Shown here: piece after piece, positions 22,269 to 36,600 of the stretch
Numbering within the stretch: the stretch's first letter is position 1
Layout of the letters: the number at the start of each line of letters is the position of its first letter
From: Didymodactylos carnosus
Taxonomy: Eukaryota; Rotifera; Eurotatoria; Philodinida; Philodinidae
Assembly (NCBI GenBank): GCA_905250885.1
Contig: CAJNOQ010000029.1
Location: forward strand, 1 to 64,000
Direction: 5' to 3'
Length of the DNA: 64,000 nt
Position numbers and translations under genes: made by a program
Notes under the pieces: model-generated
Databases searched by the model: none
What the model saw: the letters and a program-made list of their open reading frames with translations, nothing else
Told to the model about the DNA's origin: nothing

Positions 22269-24920
22269 TGTTATCAAGGTTTTTAAAATTCATTACTCAT
22301 TTATTGAAAATAAACTTATCTAAAGTTCTTTTGTAATATATATTTTGTATATATTTAAATTTAGAGTAATTACAGGTAACATGTTAAAATTCTAATAAAA
22401 ATTTAAACCAATAATTAATATATTTCGACCTATTGATACGATCATTTTCAAGTTGCTCTTTGTACAGAATGTTACATAATAATGAAAACAGTACAGCTGA
22501 CTATATGTATCTAATATTTTTTCCCGTCTTTCTATCATTTACATACAGACACACATACGATGAGAGATGACTAAGAATTTTTATGCGTACGACGAAGACT
22601 GGAGGAAGATGGAGAACGAAGTATGATATATGGGGAATTCTGATTGCATAGAAATTTTGTATTTTCTATCTTATTTAATAAAAACTGCTTCATCTTGAAA
22701 TTAAATTCTAGTAATGTTCAGTAATGAGTCATCTCAGTATAAAGAAATTAAAAAAATATTGCTGACACAAATTACACGAGTAAGAATGAAAATGGAGACA
22801 AAATTTTTCATGTGATCTTATAGTGTGAAGGACACACGGAAAAGATCAATGAGCAAGTGAAAAAAATGCAGTTACTTGCACATCTCATTCGGTATAAACT
22901 TGAGAGTGAGATTAAATTGAGCGAAGTTGTACAGCGCATATACCCTCCGTAAGGCTCACCCCCCACTCAAAAAAAAAGGTTATTTTGGTGAAATTTATCG
23001 ATTTTTTTTAAAATAGCGTATTTGATAGAGCATCACGTCCGCTATCGAATGCACTATAGTTTCTTAATGTTACGGTAGGTTTTAAGGATTTCCCACAGGT
23101 TTTTCTGAAAACCGGAAAAGACGACATTTTTTCGTTATTTTGCGGTTTTCTCAAAATGAGACTTTTTGATTTTACGCTTTCGTGCGTCCCAAATTTCTCC
23201 GCCATTTGAAGGCTAGAAAGCTCGGGTTTCTTTTAAATCATAGCTGAAGTCTGATACTACAACTTAACAGAGCCCGATTCTTCGATTTCAGAATAGACGT
23301 CAGATGAAGAGAAAATGTTTGAGATCCTACACCCCGGTAATTTCATATCGTGACGTAAAAGTTCTATAAAAACTGAACTACGGAGAAATTAAAAAATCGG
23401 CCTCTGTTAAGTTGTAGCCCTACATCTCAGCTACATTTTAAAACCAACCCGAGCCACGTTAAAAATGGCAGAGAAATCTGAGACGGACGAAGACCCATTT
23501 TTGGACCTTAATTGTGAGGTAGCTCTTGATAGGTTTAATATTTCGAGCTGAAATTTTTACTGTGAGGTCATCATACCTAGATACACCATCTCTGAAAGTT
23601 TCATTAAGATCGGATGCTCGTAAGCAGAAATGGATTTTTGGGTGAGGGGTGGGCCTTAAGGACATAGACGGCCATTTCCATGTTTTCGATTGCGATAAAC
23701 TTGCGCCACAGTATGTCGCATAATGCGGATGAATTGGATACAGTTGTGCGTAATTGCGCTGTGGCAATTACAAATATGATGCTGCGATCGTAACAGTACA
23801 AGCAACAACGTGTTGCTAAAAAGCAAAAGAAGTGATATCGGTTTTCACTTTTTTTGATGGAGAGTTTGAAGCAATACTCATATATTGATTGATATTACTG
23901 TTTTTATTCCGAAGTTAAGAGAGTAAACTATTCTATCATCTATTCAGAACAATTCAATCCATACTTTTTCGAAAGCACTAATGAGTGAACAAATCAAACA
24001 TACAAATCGTCTGGCTATATTGATATTGTATTTTGTATTTTTACTATTAGTATTTTTCTCACTGAATCCAAGGTGATTCACATTTGTAAATGTTTTTCGA
24101 GTTTTAAACGTGAGCAAGAAAGCTTCACAAACGAGATTCCTTTTGTATGATAACTATTGTGGCGCAAGTTTATATCCAATTTTTTGAAAAACATCTTGCT
24201 CGAGGAGCATAAAAACCAAAATTAGTGTCAAAGCACCAATAAGAAACAGAATTTGAGAAAATTCCACTTGTCACTGCTATCACTGTAAAAAGAAACTCAC
24301 ATAAAATTCGTGGCAAAGCCACACTAAAAATGTTGTTTTCTCGGGACGTCACACTTTTACTGTTGGCTTCAACTTCTTTAACGTTGAATGGAATGGCTTT
24401 ATCATGACATCAGGAAAAACCGTTATTATCAACCGTTGTTATCAACTTTTGCAGTCACATTTTTTCTGTCGAGCCAGAATGACAAATTTTCCCGCTTCAA
24501 ACCACAGATTTTCAGTGTCATCATGATGCCAGATAGTGTTTCTAATGATTGGCGGTCCCTGCGAAAGCAAAGCGATCTTCCATAGCTTATAGTCTTGGCT
24601 GAGATGGTATCTAAAACTGGACGGTTAACTAGATGCATTTGTTAACACGTACAAAGTATTGCTATCGAACATTGCACGTATTTACTAATATTCTTTCTTG
24701 CTTTGTATAATGTTGCTTGTCTCCAGTTTTGTGCTTTCGATCTCATCAGTCAAGTCCTAGCGTTTCGTTTTTACACGGTACCAGAAATTGTTTTGAATTC
24801 GACTGATAGTTATTCCCGTATCATAGTGTCTTCGAGGTTTTCAATGACAAAACTATAGTGTTTCTAAAATCGATACTCCTAACTGTTTTTTTAATATTTT
24901 TCTAGATAAATATACGAAAC
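22269..24920. other. Intergenic interval with a foldback element
   Basis: After the hexosaminidase polyadenylation region there is no recognisable gene for 2.6 kb. The interval 23130-23530 is a degenerate inverted repeat (separate entry). Open frames on both strands at 23459-23801 are by-products of that repeat and have no known domain. Confidence 0.5.
23140..23525. mobile_element. Degenerate foldback / long inverted repeat
   Basis: The left arm, about 23155-23290, reads through TTTCGTGCGTCCCAAATTTC, a CCGCCATTTGAA block, CTCGGGTT and ACAACTTAACAGAG. The right arm, about 23395-23510, reads the same blocks on the other strand with roughly 20-25% differences. The loop is about 100 nt. No protein is encoded. 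It looks like an old non-autonomous inverted-repeat transposon; the exact ends were not fixed by eye. Confidence 0.6.
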
Positions 24921-26101
24921 GTGTCGTTAAACACGAAAATTACCGTTTTGGAATCGTTTCCTCTAGAACTACTTTATACATTATTCGAATTTTTGGATTC
25001 ATATTCATTATACTATTCATTCGAAGGATTAAACAGTTGCTTTGAGTCAGTTTTACGGCAAGTGAATAACCATTTAGTTATCAATGAGACTATCAACAAA
25101 TTCCCTTTCCCTAATAAATTAAATTTAAATAAAGTTGTATCATTAACAATTGATCATGATCAAATTCAAATGTTCCTTCACTCTTCTCCATATCTATTTG
25201 AATCATTTCAAAATGTTCGTTCAGTTACATTAACAAATTTACATCCAACTGAACTTCGTTATGCAGCCAGACACTTATCTTCTTTATCGTTTTTAACATT
25301 GTTAAAAATCACGTTGATTTCTCCACCTGCTATATTTACTCCCATGCCTGATGTAATTCATCGTATATTTAGTTTAAATAAATTAAAATCATTGAAACTA
25401 TATTTTTATTGTTGTCTACCTCATACTCCTCGAGTAACCGCATTACCAGTAGCAAAAAATCAGATATTTAGAAACCGATCATTTATTAGTGAATCATTTT
25501 TTATTTGATGTACTACCGTCGATAACACATGTTAAGTCATTGACAACTACACTCTGAAATGAGCGAAAAACAACCGATCATCATCTTCAAATCTATTCGA
25601 TTCCAACAGCTATTGTTTTACTATATTTATCTGAATTAAATTTAAATATTAATAAAAGCATCCCATTTCAACAAATAAAAATAATACTACAAAAATTAGG
25701 TCAAAATTTAAAAAAGTTAACGATTACAACTGTTTCTACGCCGCATCTGAAAGCAAATGAATGGGAAGTGTTATTGTCGTCAAAATTTCTCTCAAAGTTA
25801 AAACAATTCATATTGAATTTTTGTGTTTATCCAGAATTTCAATTCATCAGCTACAGCTACTATGGCTATACTCGTAAAAGAAATATTCAATACTGAGTAT
25901 TGGTTAGATAAAAATACAAAAGTTGTTAATTCTTTCTCTGTTTTTCGAGTTGCATATCCATACAGTTTTTGTAATGATCCTAAATTGTTGTCTAATGCAA
26001 TTTTATTTTTTAAGCGAAGGCGTAAGGCTAAATGTGATTTTTCGAGACACGATATCTCAGATTTAGCTGATTTTCTGACCCAAATGGTTTTTATGCAATA
26101 A
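24921..26101 (+). pseudogene. F-box / leucine-rich-like protein, decayed
   Basis: The opening resembles the F-box proteins abundant in bdelloid rotifers: LESFPLELLYTLFEFLDSYSLYYSFEGLN is an F-box, followed by SLTIDHDQIQMF, FQNVRSVTL and other irregular leucine-rich repeats. The first frame reads to about 25460. Similarity to the same pattern then continues in a second frame (LETDHLLVNHFLFDVLPSITHVKSL), is cut by a TGA at 25555, resumes in that frame (YLSELNLN ... KLGQNLKKLTI), and moves to a third frame near 25835, ending at 26101 (DLADFLTQMVFMQ). No intron signals explain the shifts. Two frameshifts and a stop indicate a dead copy. F-box proteins are normally substrate receptors of SCF ubiquitin ligases. 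Confidence 0.75.
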
Positions 26102-29100
26102 TTATTCTAAAATAGACGAAATAAACAACAAAATTAAGGATATGACTTGACTTGGCAGAAATTATTACTGACTCTGACTTGGAGAATATTTTAGTTGACT
26201 TGCCTTGTGGCTTGAAAAAGTCCTGGCTTTCTCAGGTCTGTAGGCAAGTACAATTCCTCTTCTAAAAGACGATGTTTGAAACGCGATTCTTCTTCATTTC
26301 TGTTCTCTTTTTGTTTTTGGCAGAATATTTTCTCACACTATTATTCGTTGGTTATTTTTCTACGGCTTTTTCCTTATCAGATATATTTGTTTGTGCTGTG
26401 ATTCAAACCGTTTTGACATTTTTGATAGGTTTATCGTTTTTTACCATTTCTTTCACAATTAGATTAGTGCAAAAGACATAAAAAGCTTAAATAACAGTAG
26501 AAATAAACTAGAGAAGCAATATGAAACGGTCAGCTGCAACTTGAGTAAAGAGAAAAACATCGAAGCGTAGTTAAAATGAAGATCAAAAAAATATGCTTAA
26601 TATTTCTCTTTATGAATTTCATCGAGACATCAAATTCTAAGAATAAGATGTCTGTCCGTCATATGATTTATTTTTAGTGAAGGGACACTTCATTGAAACT
26701 GTTAAGGTTTCAGTTTTTGCCAGTGATAAAAAACAAGGACAATTTGCCAAAAAACGATTAGAAAGAGTTCGAACTATTCTGTTTTTTTTCAACTGTTCTT
26801 TCTTTCTGTTTGGAATTAACTTTGTTTTTTTGGCATTAAATTGAACTTACTGAAACTCCAACTGAATATGCAAACTACAAAAACATTCTCGCACATCTTC
26901 ATAGAAGTGTAAGTAGTCTTATATCAACAATTTACACAATTATTAGATAAGCAGTGTAATATACACTTCCCCTTATCTTATAATGACTTTGTCACTCAAA
27001 CTGTTTTATTCTTTGAATGACAATCAGTGAACGGCAATGAAAAGGTTGCGTGTCATATGTACCTAGGGCAGTGTCGGAAAGTGGTCTTTAATGCATATAG
27101 TTTGAGAATAGAATAGATAAACACAAATAACTGACAAAAAAGAAACAAAGTTGCCAAAAAAATGATGAGAAAACAATGCGTTAGAAAGTGTCAGTTTTGG
27201 TATACAATAAACGATTGTATCAGATACAAATTAGGAAACAACTGTTTTAGACAGTTTTACCGTTTCTCTTTTTTATATATTGACAAGTATTATGAAACTG
27301 CGAGACTACACTAATTGTATTGATTTGAGATCAGCAATATACAGTAATTTTTGACGATATGTAAATAGTTTTGATCGATTGTTGAACTATATCAGTGATA
27401 TTTATCAGCCACACTCATCCTTTGAGACCAAACAATCACAGCATCCAATTTGTGCTCTAACGTGCTCAAGATTGTTTGATGCATCGTGTATTTTGGAGGT
27501 TTTCTGTACAATAGTATTGAGACACCATTTTGAAATTTGTATTATTTGATCAAAACCAGAATATTTTTGTTTTGAAGTAAAAACACGTTACTGAGATTAT
27601 AGTGCATAGTTTTTGCTTGTATTTGGAAAATTTGAAAACTAGTGTATATCTTTTACACTGTTGCAAGTGAACTTTTCTTGTTTATTAGTGTTGTCTTAAA
27701 AATTAGAACAGTTTAAATTTAGAAATATCAAATTAAATTTCAAAACATGTCTCTTTGTCTTCTTAACGTAAGAATAGGCGTATAATGCCATCTGTTGTCG
27801 CATTATGTCAGATATAAATCATATATATGTAAAGTATTAAAATAACATTTTGATAATGACCACTATTTGATCTCAATCGCAACCATTCTCTTTATAGACA
27901 ATTATTATTAGGCGCATATCGTACAATTTATCTAATAGCTTTATAGAGAAAGGAATTGTAATACAATCTTCCCTATTTTTTTTTTCTTTTTTCTTACTAT
28001 TAGAAAGAAAGAATGAAATAAGAAAGAGCAGGTACCAAATATATGTACATATGTATATATATCTGTGTCATTAATATGAACTATGATTTTCTATATCAAA
28101 TTGCACAGCGATATTCTTAGGTATTCTATTTGTATGCATTTAGCTCAAGGATGTATTTGAATATATTCCAACGTATTGTGTGTGTGTATAGATGGAGATA
28201 ACAGTGCAATATGATGAGATGTACATATTATTATTATTATTATTACATGATCCATCACAATTATTATGCATGAAGATATGCCAGACCACATATTACTAAT
28301 CTGATTTAGAGATAAAAAAATTTTGATTTAGATATCTCTTGATGACAATTAAATATTTAAAAAATATGTTTTGATATTGACGATACAATGATTGCTGTTT
28401 TTAATATTTAATGAAAGGGTGAAAAAAGACTGATATTTATTGCTCTTAAAATGGTTGATATTCACTTTTGTGATAGAAACCTTTTCTATGTCATATTTTT
28501 ACATTACTTGAATAGTTTTCAAAGTAACTGCGTTATAAACAAGAATCCCATCATCCTAATTGCAAAACAGACTATAAAAAAAGTCAATAGTATTATTAAT
28601 AGACTAGTCCTGCATATCTTCTTATCAACAATTGTCCTTTTTCTCTGTAGTTTGTCATTGTGAGTAATATGTTCTGTTTTATTTGTATAATACTATAGAC
28701 AAATTGATATACGCCGTTCATGAGTTCTACTGGAAAATAATGGTAGCTCTTGAAAAAATGTTATTTGGTAAGGTGATATTCAGGGTCATGGTCATTGTCG
28801 TACATTGTATTGTACTAGAGACGTCTTTTATATAAAACTCAATAGCGATCAATTTTATCAATGAAATATGAGATGATTTACAGATTATAATAATAATAAT
28901 AATAATAATAATAATTTTTCTATTTTAAACTATTGTATCACGATTCATAATCACTAATTATCAAAAGAAAGATAACAATTGTTGTTGTTGTTTCTTAAAT
29001 AAGATAAATAATTATGAACTTATCACACTTTTACATTAATAGAATGCAAATAACGTTGTTTATTTAGAAAATTTTCCAATCTTATAAAACTGTAATAGAA

Positions 29101-29811
29101 TTAAACTGCAATTATATTCTATAGTGTGGTAATTACACTTTTTTTAGGATATTATAACAAATGGCAAACGTGACAACTGTCAACACACTCGCACCAACTG
29201 TTTTAAAAGAACACGTAGAAGAAACAGAAAAAATTTGAGTTTTTAAGAAGACAATCAAAATACACCCTTTTTTTTGTCTTTTTTCTTTAATAATTTTAAA
29301 ATGGTTTTACACGTTAAAAGATCTGTATGCTGATAAGAAAAACAATTAATTTTGTTAGTCTGATGCTCTGAGACTGTAAATAGTCTAGTCAATGACATTG
29401 CTAAATGTTATTATATGTATTTATTGATGCAAAACTGTGAACATTGTATAATTTTTTTGTCCTTTGATTGTTCTTTAAATTAAGATAATATCATCATATT
29501 CAATGAAAATGTTCAATAATTTATTATTGTTTTTCTGTCTGATTTCACGAGACAGAAATAGAATGACAAAGTGCTGTAGTTAGCATTTTTTCTCTCATTT
29601 TCGTTATATAGTATTGATGATGACAACAACAAACTATGAAGAATACAACAATCAAATCAGTATTCATAACAGTAAAAGGGCAAACAACACTTTCATCTGT
29701 TTCATTTTCTTTGTTTCTATGTTTTATTAGTTTTTTTTTTTTCTTTTTTTTACTCGGTTCATTACACAATCATAGTATTTTTTCTTAATGATCGTTTTTG
29801 TTTTATATCAG
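26102..29811. other. SoxD upstream region, no gene seen
   Basis: AT-rich DNA with homopolymer and TAA tracts. A 69-codon hydrophobic frame at 26272-26481 has two or three membrane-like segments but no homologue I recognise. A 25-codon frame at 29161-29238 begins MANVTTVNTLAP and lies after an acceptor-like TTTTTTTAG. It may be an upstream small open frame or alternative 5' exon of the SoxD transcript. A spliced 5' UTR is suggested by the acceptor-like TATATCAG ending at 29811. Confidence 0.4.
28886..28914. repeat. (TAA)n microsatellite
   Basis: About nine TAA units upstream of the SoxD gene. Confidence 0.8.
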
Positions 29812-29828
29812 GATAGAAGAACTATAAA

Positions 29829-32800
29829 ATGGCATCATTTAATAAGAATAAAGTAAAAGAAAAATTATTTGGTACACCACCACCATCAACAATAACAGAG
29901 GTTTCCCATAGGTAATTATTTCCCTACTGTTTTTATAACACCATATGATTGTTGTGTTGTCACTCTCTTATATTTGACGATACATTTTTTTTTTTTGCTT
30001 TTTGCTTTCTATTGTCACTTCTATTATGTATTAGTAAAGCTGATACATGAAGTTTTATTCTTCTTTATGGGTCTTCTCTAATGTCACATGGTAGATATAA
30101 TAAAATTTATTTGTCTCGTAGGTACATTTGTATTTAAAGAGAGGGAGATAAAATGTGTTCAAATTCAACGAAAGAGAAAAAAAATGAACACCCTATACAC
30201 CATAGAAAACACTATATCTTTGGAAAATGATTAGAGAGATATTACGACTAAAAAACAACTAGAATAGAGAAAACTAGAAACTCTTTAAAAATAGTTTTAA
30301 TAAACATAATAAAGTAACAGCAATAATTTTCATTTTATTGAAATACATATAATTAAATTAAAACCCAAATATTTCAATGTTTCGAATTTTAGAAAGTTTT
30401 CATTTTTAAAAATAGATACAGAAATATATCACTAGTTGGTTTAATTTGCTTAGTTATAACTAGAATCATTCTATCTTATATATTATGTGTTTCTATCTAG
30501 ATTTGCAGCAAGTATTTCTTTTAGATACATAGATTAATGTATCGAGAGTGTTTTTGTAGAGTCTAAAGAGATTTGTTGATATATATTCGACCCAAATATT
30601 TGAAATTTTTTAAATATTATATTACTAATTATCCTTAGTTTTTGTTATTAATAACAGCAAGCATTTGTTGTTTTGTCTTTTGTATGTAAAGAATTGTCTA
30701 TGTCTTTCTCTAAGCTGTTTTATTCACGTTTGTGATTATTATATTAGTATTACTATTATTATTCTATACTTAACTTACATAAAGATTACCTCTCTTTAAC
30801 ACAAACAATGAAACCAAAACCAAAAATTATTTTCTTTTCCGATTTTTTTTCTTTTTTTTTTTTTTTTTTTTTGCATGTATAGAGTATCGCTCTATAACAC
30901 TTTTTCTAGTGTATAGATATTTATTTAAAGAGAGAAGAAAAGTATCGTGCAGTAAATGAGAAAAGAAGAAGACAAAAGACAAAGAACAAATATCAGAGCA
31001 AACATATACGCACACATTGAGATTTTGATTTCTCTTACACTTTCGTTTAGTGCCACTACTATCATAATTTATAAGGACACGGCAAAACGCGTTCGATAAA
31101 CGAATCAGTTGTATGTATATATGACATCATCAGTAAATATATATTATTGCCAACAAATCGTTATTAATAATCATCGTTATTTTTTATTTATTTTGTAATA
31201 TTATTAATTAAATGGTGTTTAACGATTGAAGATTATCAATATAATTGTACTATTTGCATAACGGTAAGTGATGAACAATTTTTATTGTTAAACAAAGAAG
31301 AGATAATTTATAAAAATCGTTTAATATTGTAATTAATTTCTTGTTAATCTACTAATTTGTTCATAAAATATTCAACTAGAAAAATAGTTACATTAACATG
31401 AAATTATTTTTTTTTGTAAAAATAAAAACGGTTAATTAATAATATTCCAATTGGGATATTTTTGATCTTTCTTTACCTAGCTTCTTCTTATGTTTTTATT
31501 CTTTGTACATATTCATTAAAAACTAATCATAGAGCGGCTATCAAATTTTGTGTTCAACTAGAATATCTGTTCGATTTTATTTTAGTTTGTTTATAAGAAA
31601 CGTTGAATTGTTGTTCATTGATTTCTAAGTCTCTAGGAAAAACTGTTTGATTGAATGTTATAATCAATACATATATACCCTACAATTTGTTTTTTATTGA
31701 AGTATATTCTTTTTTATTTCGTATAAACCAATGAAAATCATAATGATCATCTTGACTTGAAATATTATACACAATCATTAAAAATCTAACAAGTTCGTTT
31801 AACGTTAATCTGTTTTTGTTTTGTTTTGTTTCTTTTCTATTTATGTCATTAGGTTGAACCGTATTCTATGAGGTTGTTATATTTTGTTTTTTTTTCGAAA
31901 CTGTCCAATATAATCTCTTTAATAGTTAACAAGTAATACTTATAACAATACACTCTTGCAAAAACTATACAGGTATTAAATTTCAATAGCATTACGATAT
32001 AATGGTACGATTATTGTTCATAAAAATGACTTTTCTCTTTTTTAGAGGACACTAGTTGAAATGTTCATGTTAGAGCAAGTTTTCAGATTGTGTTAAAAAT
32101 TTTGAGATTTAGAAAAATTTCAGCAACTAACTCTCTAAACTCATGTATTGATATTATAATGGTAATAATAAAATTTGAGAGAACGTTATATGTACTTAGT
32201 AGTTCTTTATCATTAGTTATCTTGTCATTTAAAGTTTTTCTTATAAAAACACAAACAAACAACGCGAGATATCTCAAATGTCTGAATATTTGAGCAAGTA
32301 AACCAGCGCCAACTATAATGATTGTTCTCGATATTTGAAGAAGATAATGTAATCTTCTTCTCTCACTCTGTTCCTCATTTATTACTGCTATTGTCGTTAG
32401 CTAATGACATTTTTTATGTCATCCTCATCACTTTCATTGCTGTTACATGGCTTGTCTCATGAGTGAAACGATGATAACAGGTCTTTCTTGTCTTTCTCTC
32501 GCTCTCTTTCGGTTCTCTATTCTTACTTTTTTTTTTATAAATATCGATAATAATAATATTCGTGTAGTAGATATTATAGAAATGGGTCTTCTTTTCTTCT
32601 CTTCTCTGTATATTATCCAAAATAAGGTCATATATACTCGTACAACAATGTACAGATATTTAGTTGTTGGATAAATGTGCACATTTATATATCAATTGAC
32701 AAGAGTATACAGATTGATATTGAACTTGTTTTGTTTCCTTTGCTCACTTTGATGTCTTTCTTTACGTATTTATGTATGGATATTTTTATGTCAAAAATTT

Positions 32801-33454
32801 CTGAGACAGATATTTTTTTCTATATACATTTATAATAAATATTGTTCCGTTTTGACCTTTTGCTTATTTTTTTCAAACGTAGGATGATGATAACGATAGT
32901 GCTTTTTAAAAAAAAAAAAGAAAAGAAGACGAAGAAAAGTGAATCAATCATATTTTAACGATATATCTATACCTTAAACAATTTATGGACTGATTATTTA
33001 CAATGTCATCAACAAGACAGTTGATATTCGTTTTTTCTCATCGGGTTTTGTTTTTTTTCTTTCAAAATTAAGCATGAAGAGAACGATATTGTACTCTTTT
33101 ATTTTTATTTGTTAAAAAGATCAAGAAAAAAGACAACATACAAAAAAAATGATAAAAATTTTTAATTTTTGATTATCGCAGAAATGAATAAGAAAATTTT
33201 TTGTTTGATAAGATAGATGCGTGAAGTGCTTCTGGGCCTCTCCTCGAGAAGAATGTACTATTGATCATTGACAGTCGAAGTAAAACTCCTATCGCTCTAA
33301 TCTTTTGTATGCTAGCTCTCGTGTCTTAAGGCATTATTATTTCCTGTTATGCAATGTCAATAGATATTAATCAGGTGTCGTCATTGTGTTGCTAATTGAG
33401 ACAATAACCAGCAGCAGATGGGCTCTTATTCTCATAGCAAATGACAAAACGAAA

Positions 33455-33492
<38 letters not shown>

Positions 33493-33601
33493 AAAAAGAA
33501 GAAGAAAAATTAATGTGTACAAAAATACTTGCATCTGAGCTTTTATCAACAAGTGGATAATATTACTTAGAGATTAATAATAATAACAATGATGAGTGAG
33601 T

Positions 33602-33634
<33 letters not shown>

Positions 33635-36600
33635 GGAAAAGTTGTTTTTTTTCTGTACCATTTTCCTCATTTATAAAATAAGTAGAAACGTGATATTTGA
33701 TACAATTTGGTTTTCTTCTTTTTTTTTTCAGAAAATACTTTTATTGTCGTTCACACGCATTCATAAGAGTTTTCTGTATGAGTATTATTATTTTAGTAAC
33801 AACACATACATTTCATTGTGATATCCTTCTAGTTAAAACAACTTTCTCTGCTTTTTTTGTGTTGCTGTTGTTGTTGTTGTTACGAGATCAATAAGTAAAA
33901 AAAAAACGATTTTTTGTTTTAAATAGTCTTTGAATATATATTAACAATAATATTACAAAATGACAATTCAAATACAATGGGTTTGTTGTCTATGCCCTCT
34001 TTTATTTTTTATTTTTAACAGAAAATATAAAATATGCTTATTCTAAATGATATAGATGAAATGATTAATTAATCGAAATTTCTCATGATTATTCATTCAT
34101 TCACTTTAGAGTATAATGTTTACTTATAGAAATATATTTTATTTGTTAGATAGTTTTATTTTTCATTGTCTAATGCTTTCTTTCTTCATTGCCATTGTTA
34201 ATATGTAAACAATTCAAATTTTAAATGATAAAATTATAGATAGTAGTTAAGCATACGTGCATGAGTAATTGATACTACGTGTAATAACTATCAAATTAAC
34301 GTTATATTTTAGTTAATGGTGTAAGAATAAATATATTGGGAATTAAAATTTATGCATGAACCTCTGTTTTTTTTTTATTTGTATTTGTGATGTGACGATA
34401 ATGCTATAGTTGACAGCTATCAGCTAATATGTGTTATGAATCATTGATTTTAAGATTAAATTAGATCATTTGAACTTCAAACATAAAAAGATAGAATGAT
34501 GTGTTTTTTTTTCTTCTTCTTTATTGTACCATGTTACAATACATATTGTTTATAATTAGTTATCTGTTCAATATTCAAAATGCGTAGAAAAAATATAAAC
34601 AAGATTAAATCATAAACAAATGTTTCTTTCTAGAAATTTGAAGTGTTAGAACCACTCTCTCAATAAAAAAAAAATAGTATCAGTTAACATTTGTCATATT
34701 TGTCTATATTTGGTTGTCTTTTATTTTTGATAAAAAATGTATTCATCAAATTTAATCGAAAAGTTATTCTAAAATTCATTTTAGAAATATCTTTAATAAT
34801 AAATTAAAGTCCTTGTTAATTAGCTAACATATCGGCAATAACCGTCAATCGAAAAGTGTACAGATGCATGTTAATAGGTTTATGCATACACAATAAACGT
34901 CACGTTCGCATGATTGCAAACAAAACAGAAGCATATTATGTAAATGTATGTATATATTGCGTTGTTGTTACAACAACAACACAAACTAATGTACAATCTC
35001 TTTGTACGTGTCATGTCATTTGTAACAAAACTGATACAAGGAAATCTTGATTCAAATCAATAGTAATTTAATAGAATGTTCATGAAAGAGTTATGACTTT
35101 TGTCTGTAAGGCTAAATAGTTAAATTATCGTTTGTAGAAAGGATATCAAAACATATATACTCTTAGAAACTTGTTTATATATTAAAATAAATATGAGAAT
35201 TCAATAACTTTTCAATTGAGATCACTATTTTTCGCCCTCATTGTCACATGGCTTTACCGCCCTCTAATATTAATCAAGACTTCCTAATTGAGACCACTTT
35301 TTTTGATAAAAAATGATCTCAATTTGGAAGATTAGTTTCATCAAATCTATATATTAGAACTATATCTAAAATCTCAATTTATTTAATTTAAAATATAAAC
35401 ATTATGATAATAATAATAATACACATATTCATTTTCTCTTTTATAGATTAAACAAGATTTTCTTGTTAATCTGCGATACTTGCTCGCAATTTGTTTTTAT
35501 GATTGAATTTTTGTTGGATTTTCTCTTCTTGTCTTATCTCATTTGTTGAAATGTTTATTAGATATATTTCAAAATTATACTCCCATTTGAGAGTATATGA
35601 GAAAACAACACTAACTGATTAACTGTCTTTTCTTTTTCCTAAACCGGATAATAAATGCGTATCAATTTTGATTTCTTTTTTTTTTCGTCGATAATATATT
35701 GGTTTTGTACATCATTCTTAGATAGATAGATAGAGAATCCATAAAGTTTGTTTTGTAATGTTCTTGATTGTCAACAATAGAATATGTTACGCGAGTTTAT
35801 GACAAAAAAAATCTAAAGACAAAGATAGACAGAGAAGACATATTTAGAGAGAGAGAGAGAGAGAGAGAATATCTTTGAAATAACATAGTGGCAGTATATG
35901 ATTGATTGAATAGTTTAAATAAATATATACAGTGTCTTGAAATAATACACCAAGTATATAATTTGAAAAATGATCAACTATTCAAGAAGTGTATATTTCT
36001 TTTCTTGCCTACATTTGTCGCGGTAATTGACGAATACTTTCATTTATCAGTTTGAATTAGATGTCATTAATTCTAGATTACAACAATATTTTTTGCGTTT
36101 CAAAGAACATTATATTGTTTGCTTTTTTCCAGAGGTGTAGTCTTCTGGTTCTAGTATACTACAGTGTTTTCCTATACAATCAAACTCTCACAAACGGATA
36201 TTAGTTAATCTGAATTTTATGATTCTAATCTCCTAAATGTTGTAAATAATTTAGAAGACTTTAATTGTAGAGTTTGAGAAAAGGTTATTGTTTTCTCTCT
36301 CTCTCTGCAAACTCTTTTTCAAGTGTTTAATTATTTAAATGTTTCGAAACTATTTAACTAACATTTTCCTAAATTGGTTTCATATCTCACTCTACTATTA
36401 CTACTACTTCTACTATTTTAGTGAATTTTAACTGATAATATTGGATCTATAAAGTATAAAATATAGTGAGTGTATTTTGATAATTTGACCAAAAAAAATA
36501 TCTTTTATTCTCTACGCGACAAGCGTACAAAATAAAGTTAAAGCATTATTAAGCTTATATATGATTTATGATCTTTCTCTCTCTCTTTTCTCAGAATGTC

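Noticed and set aside
26272-26481. 69-codon hydrophobic protein
   Set aside because: T-rich DNA gives Phe/Leu-rich chance frames; no homologue, no splice context and no conserved motif.
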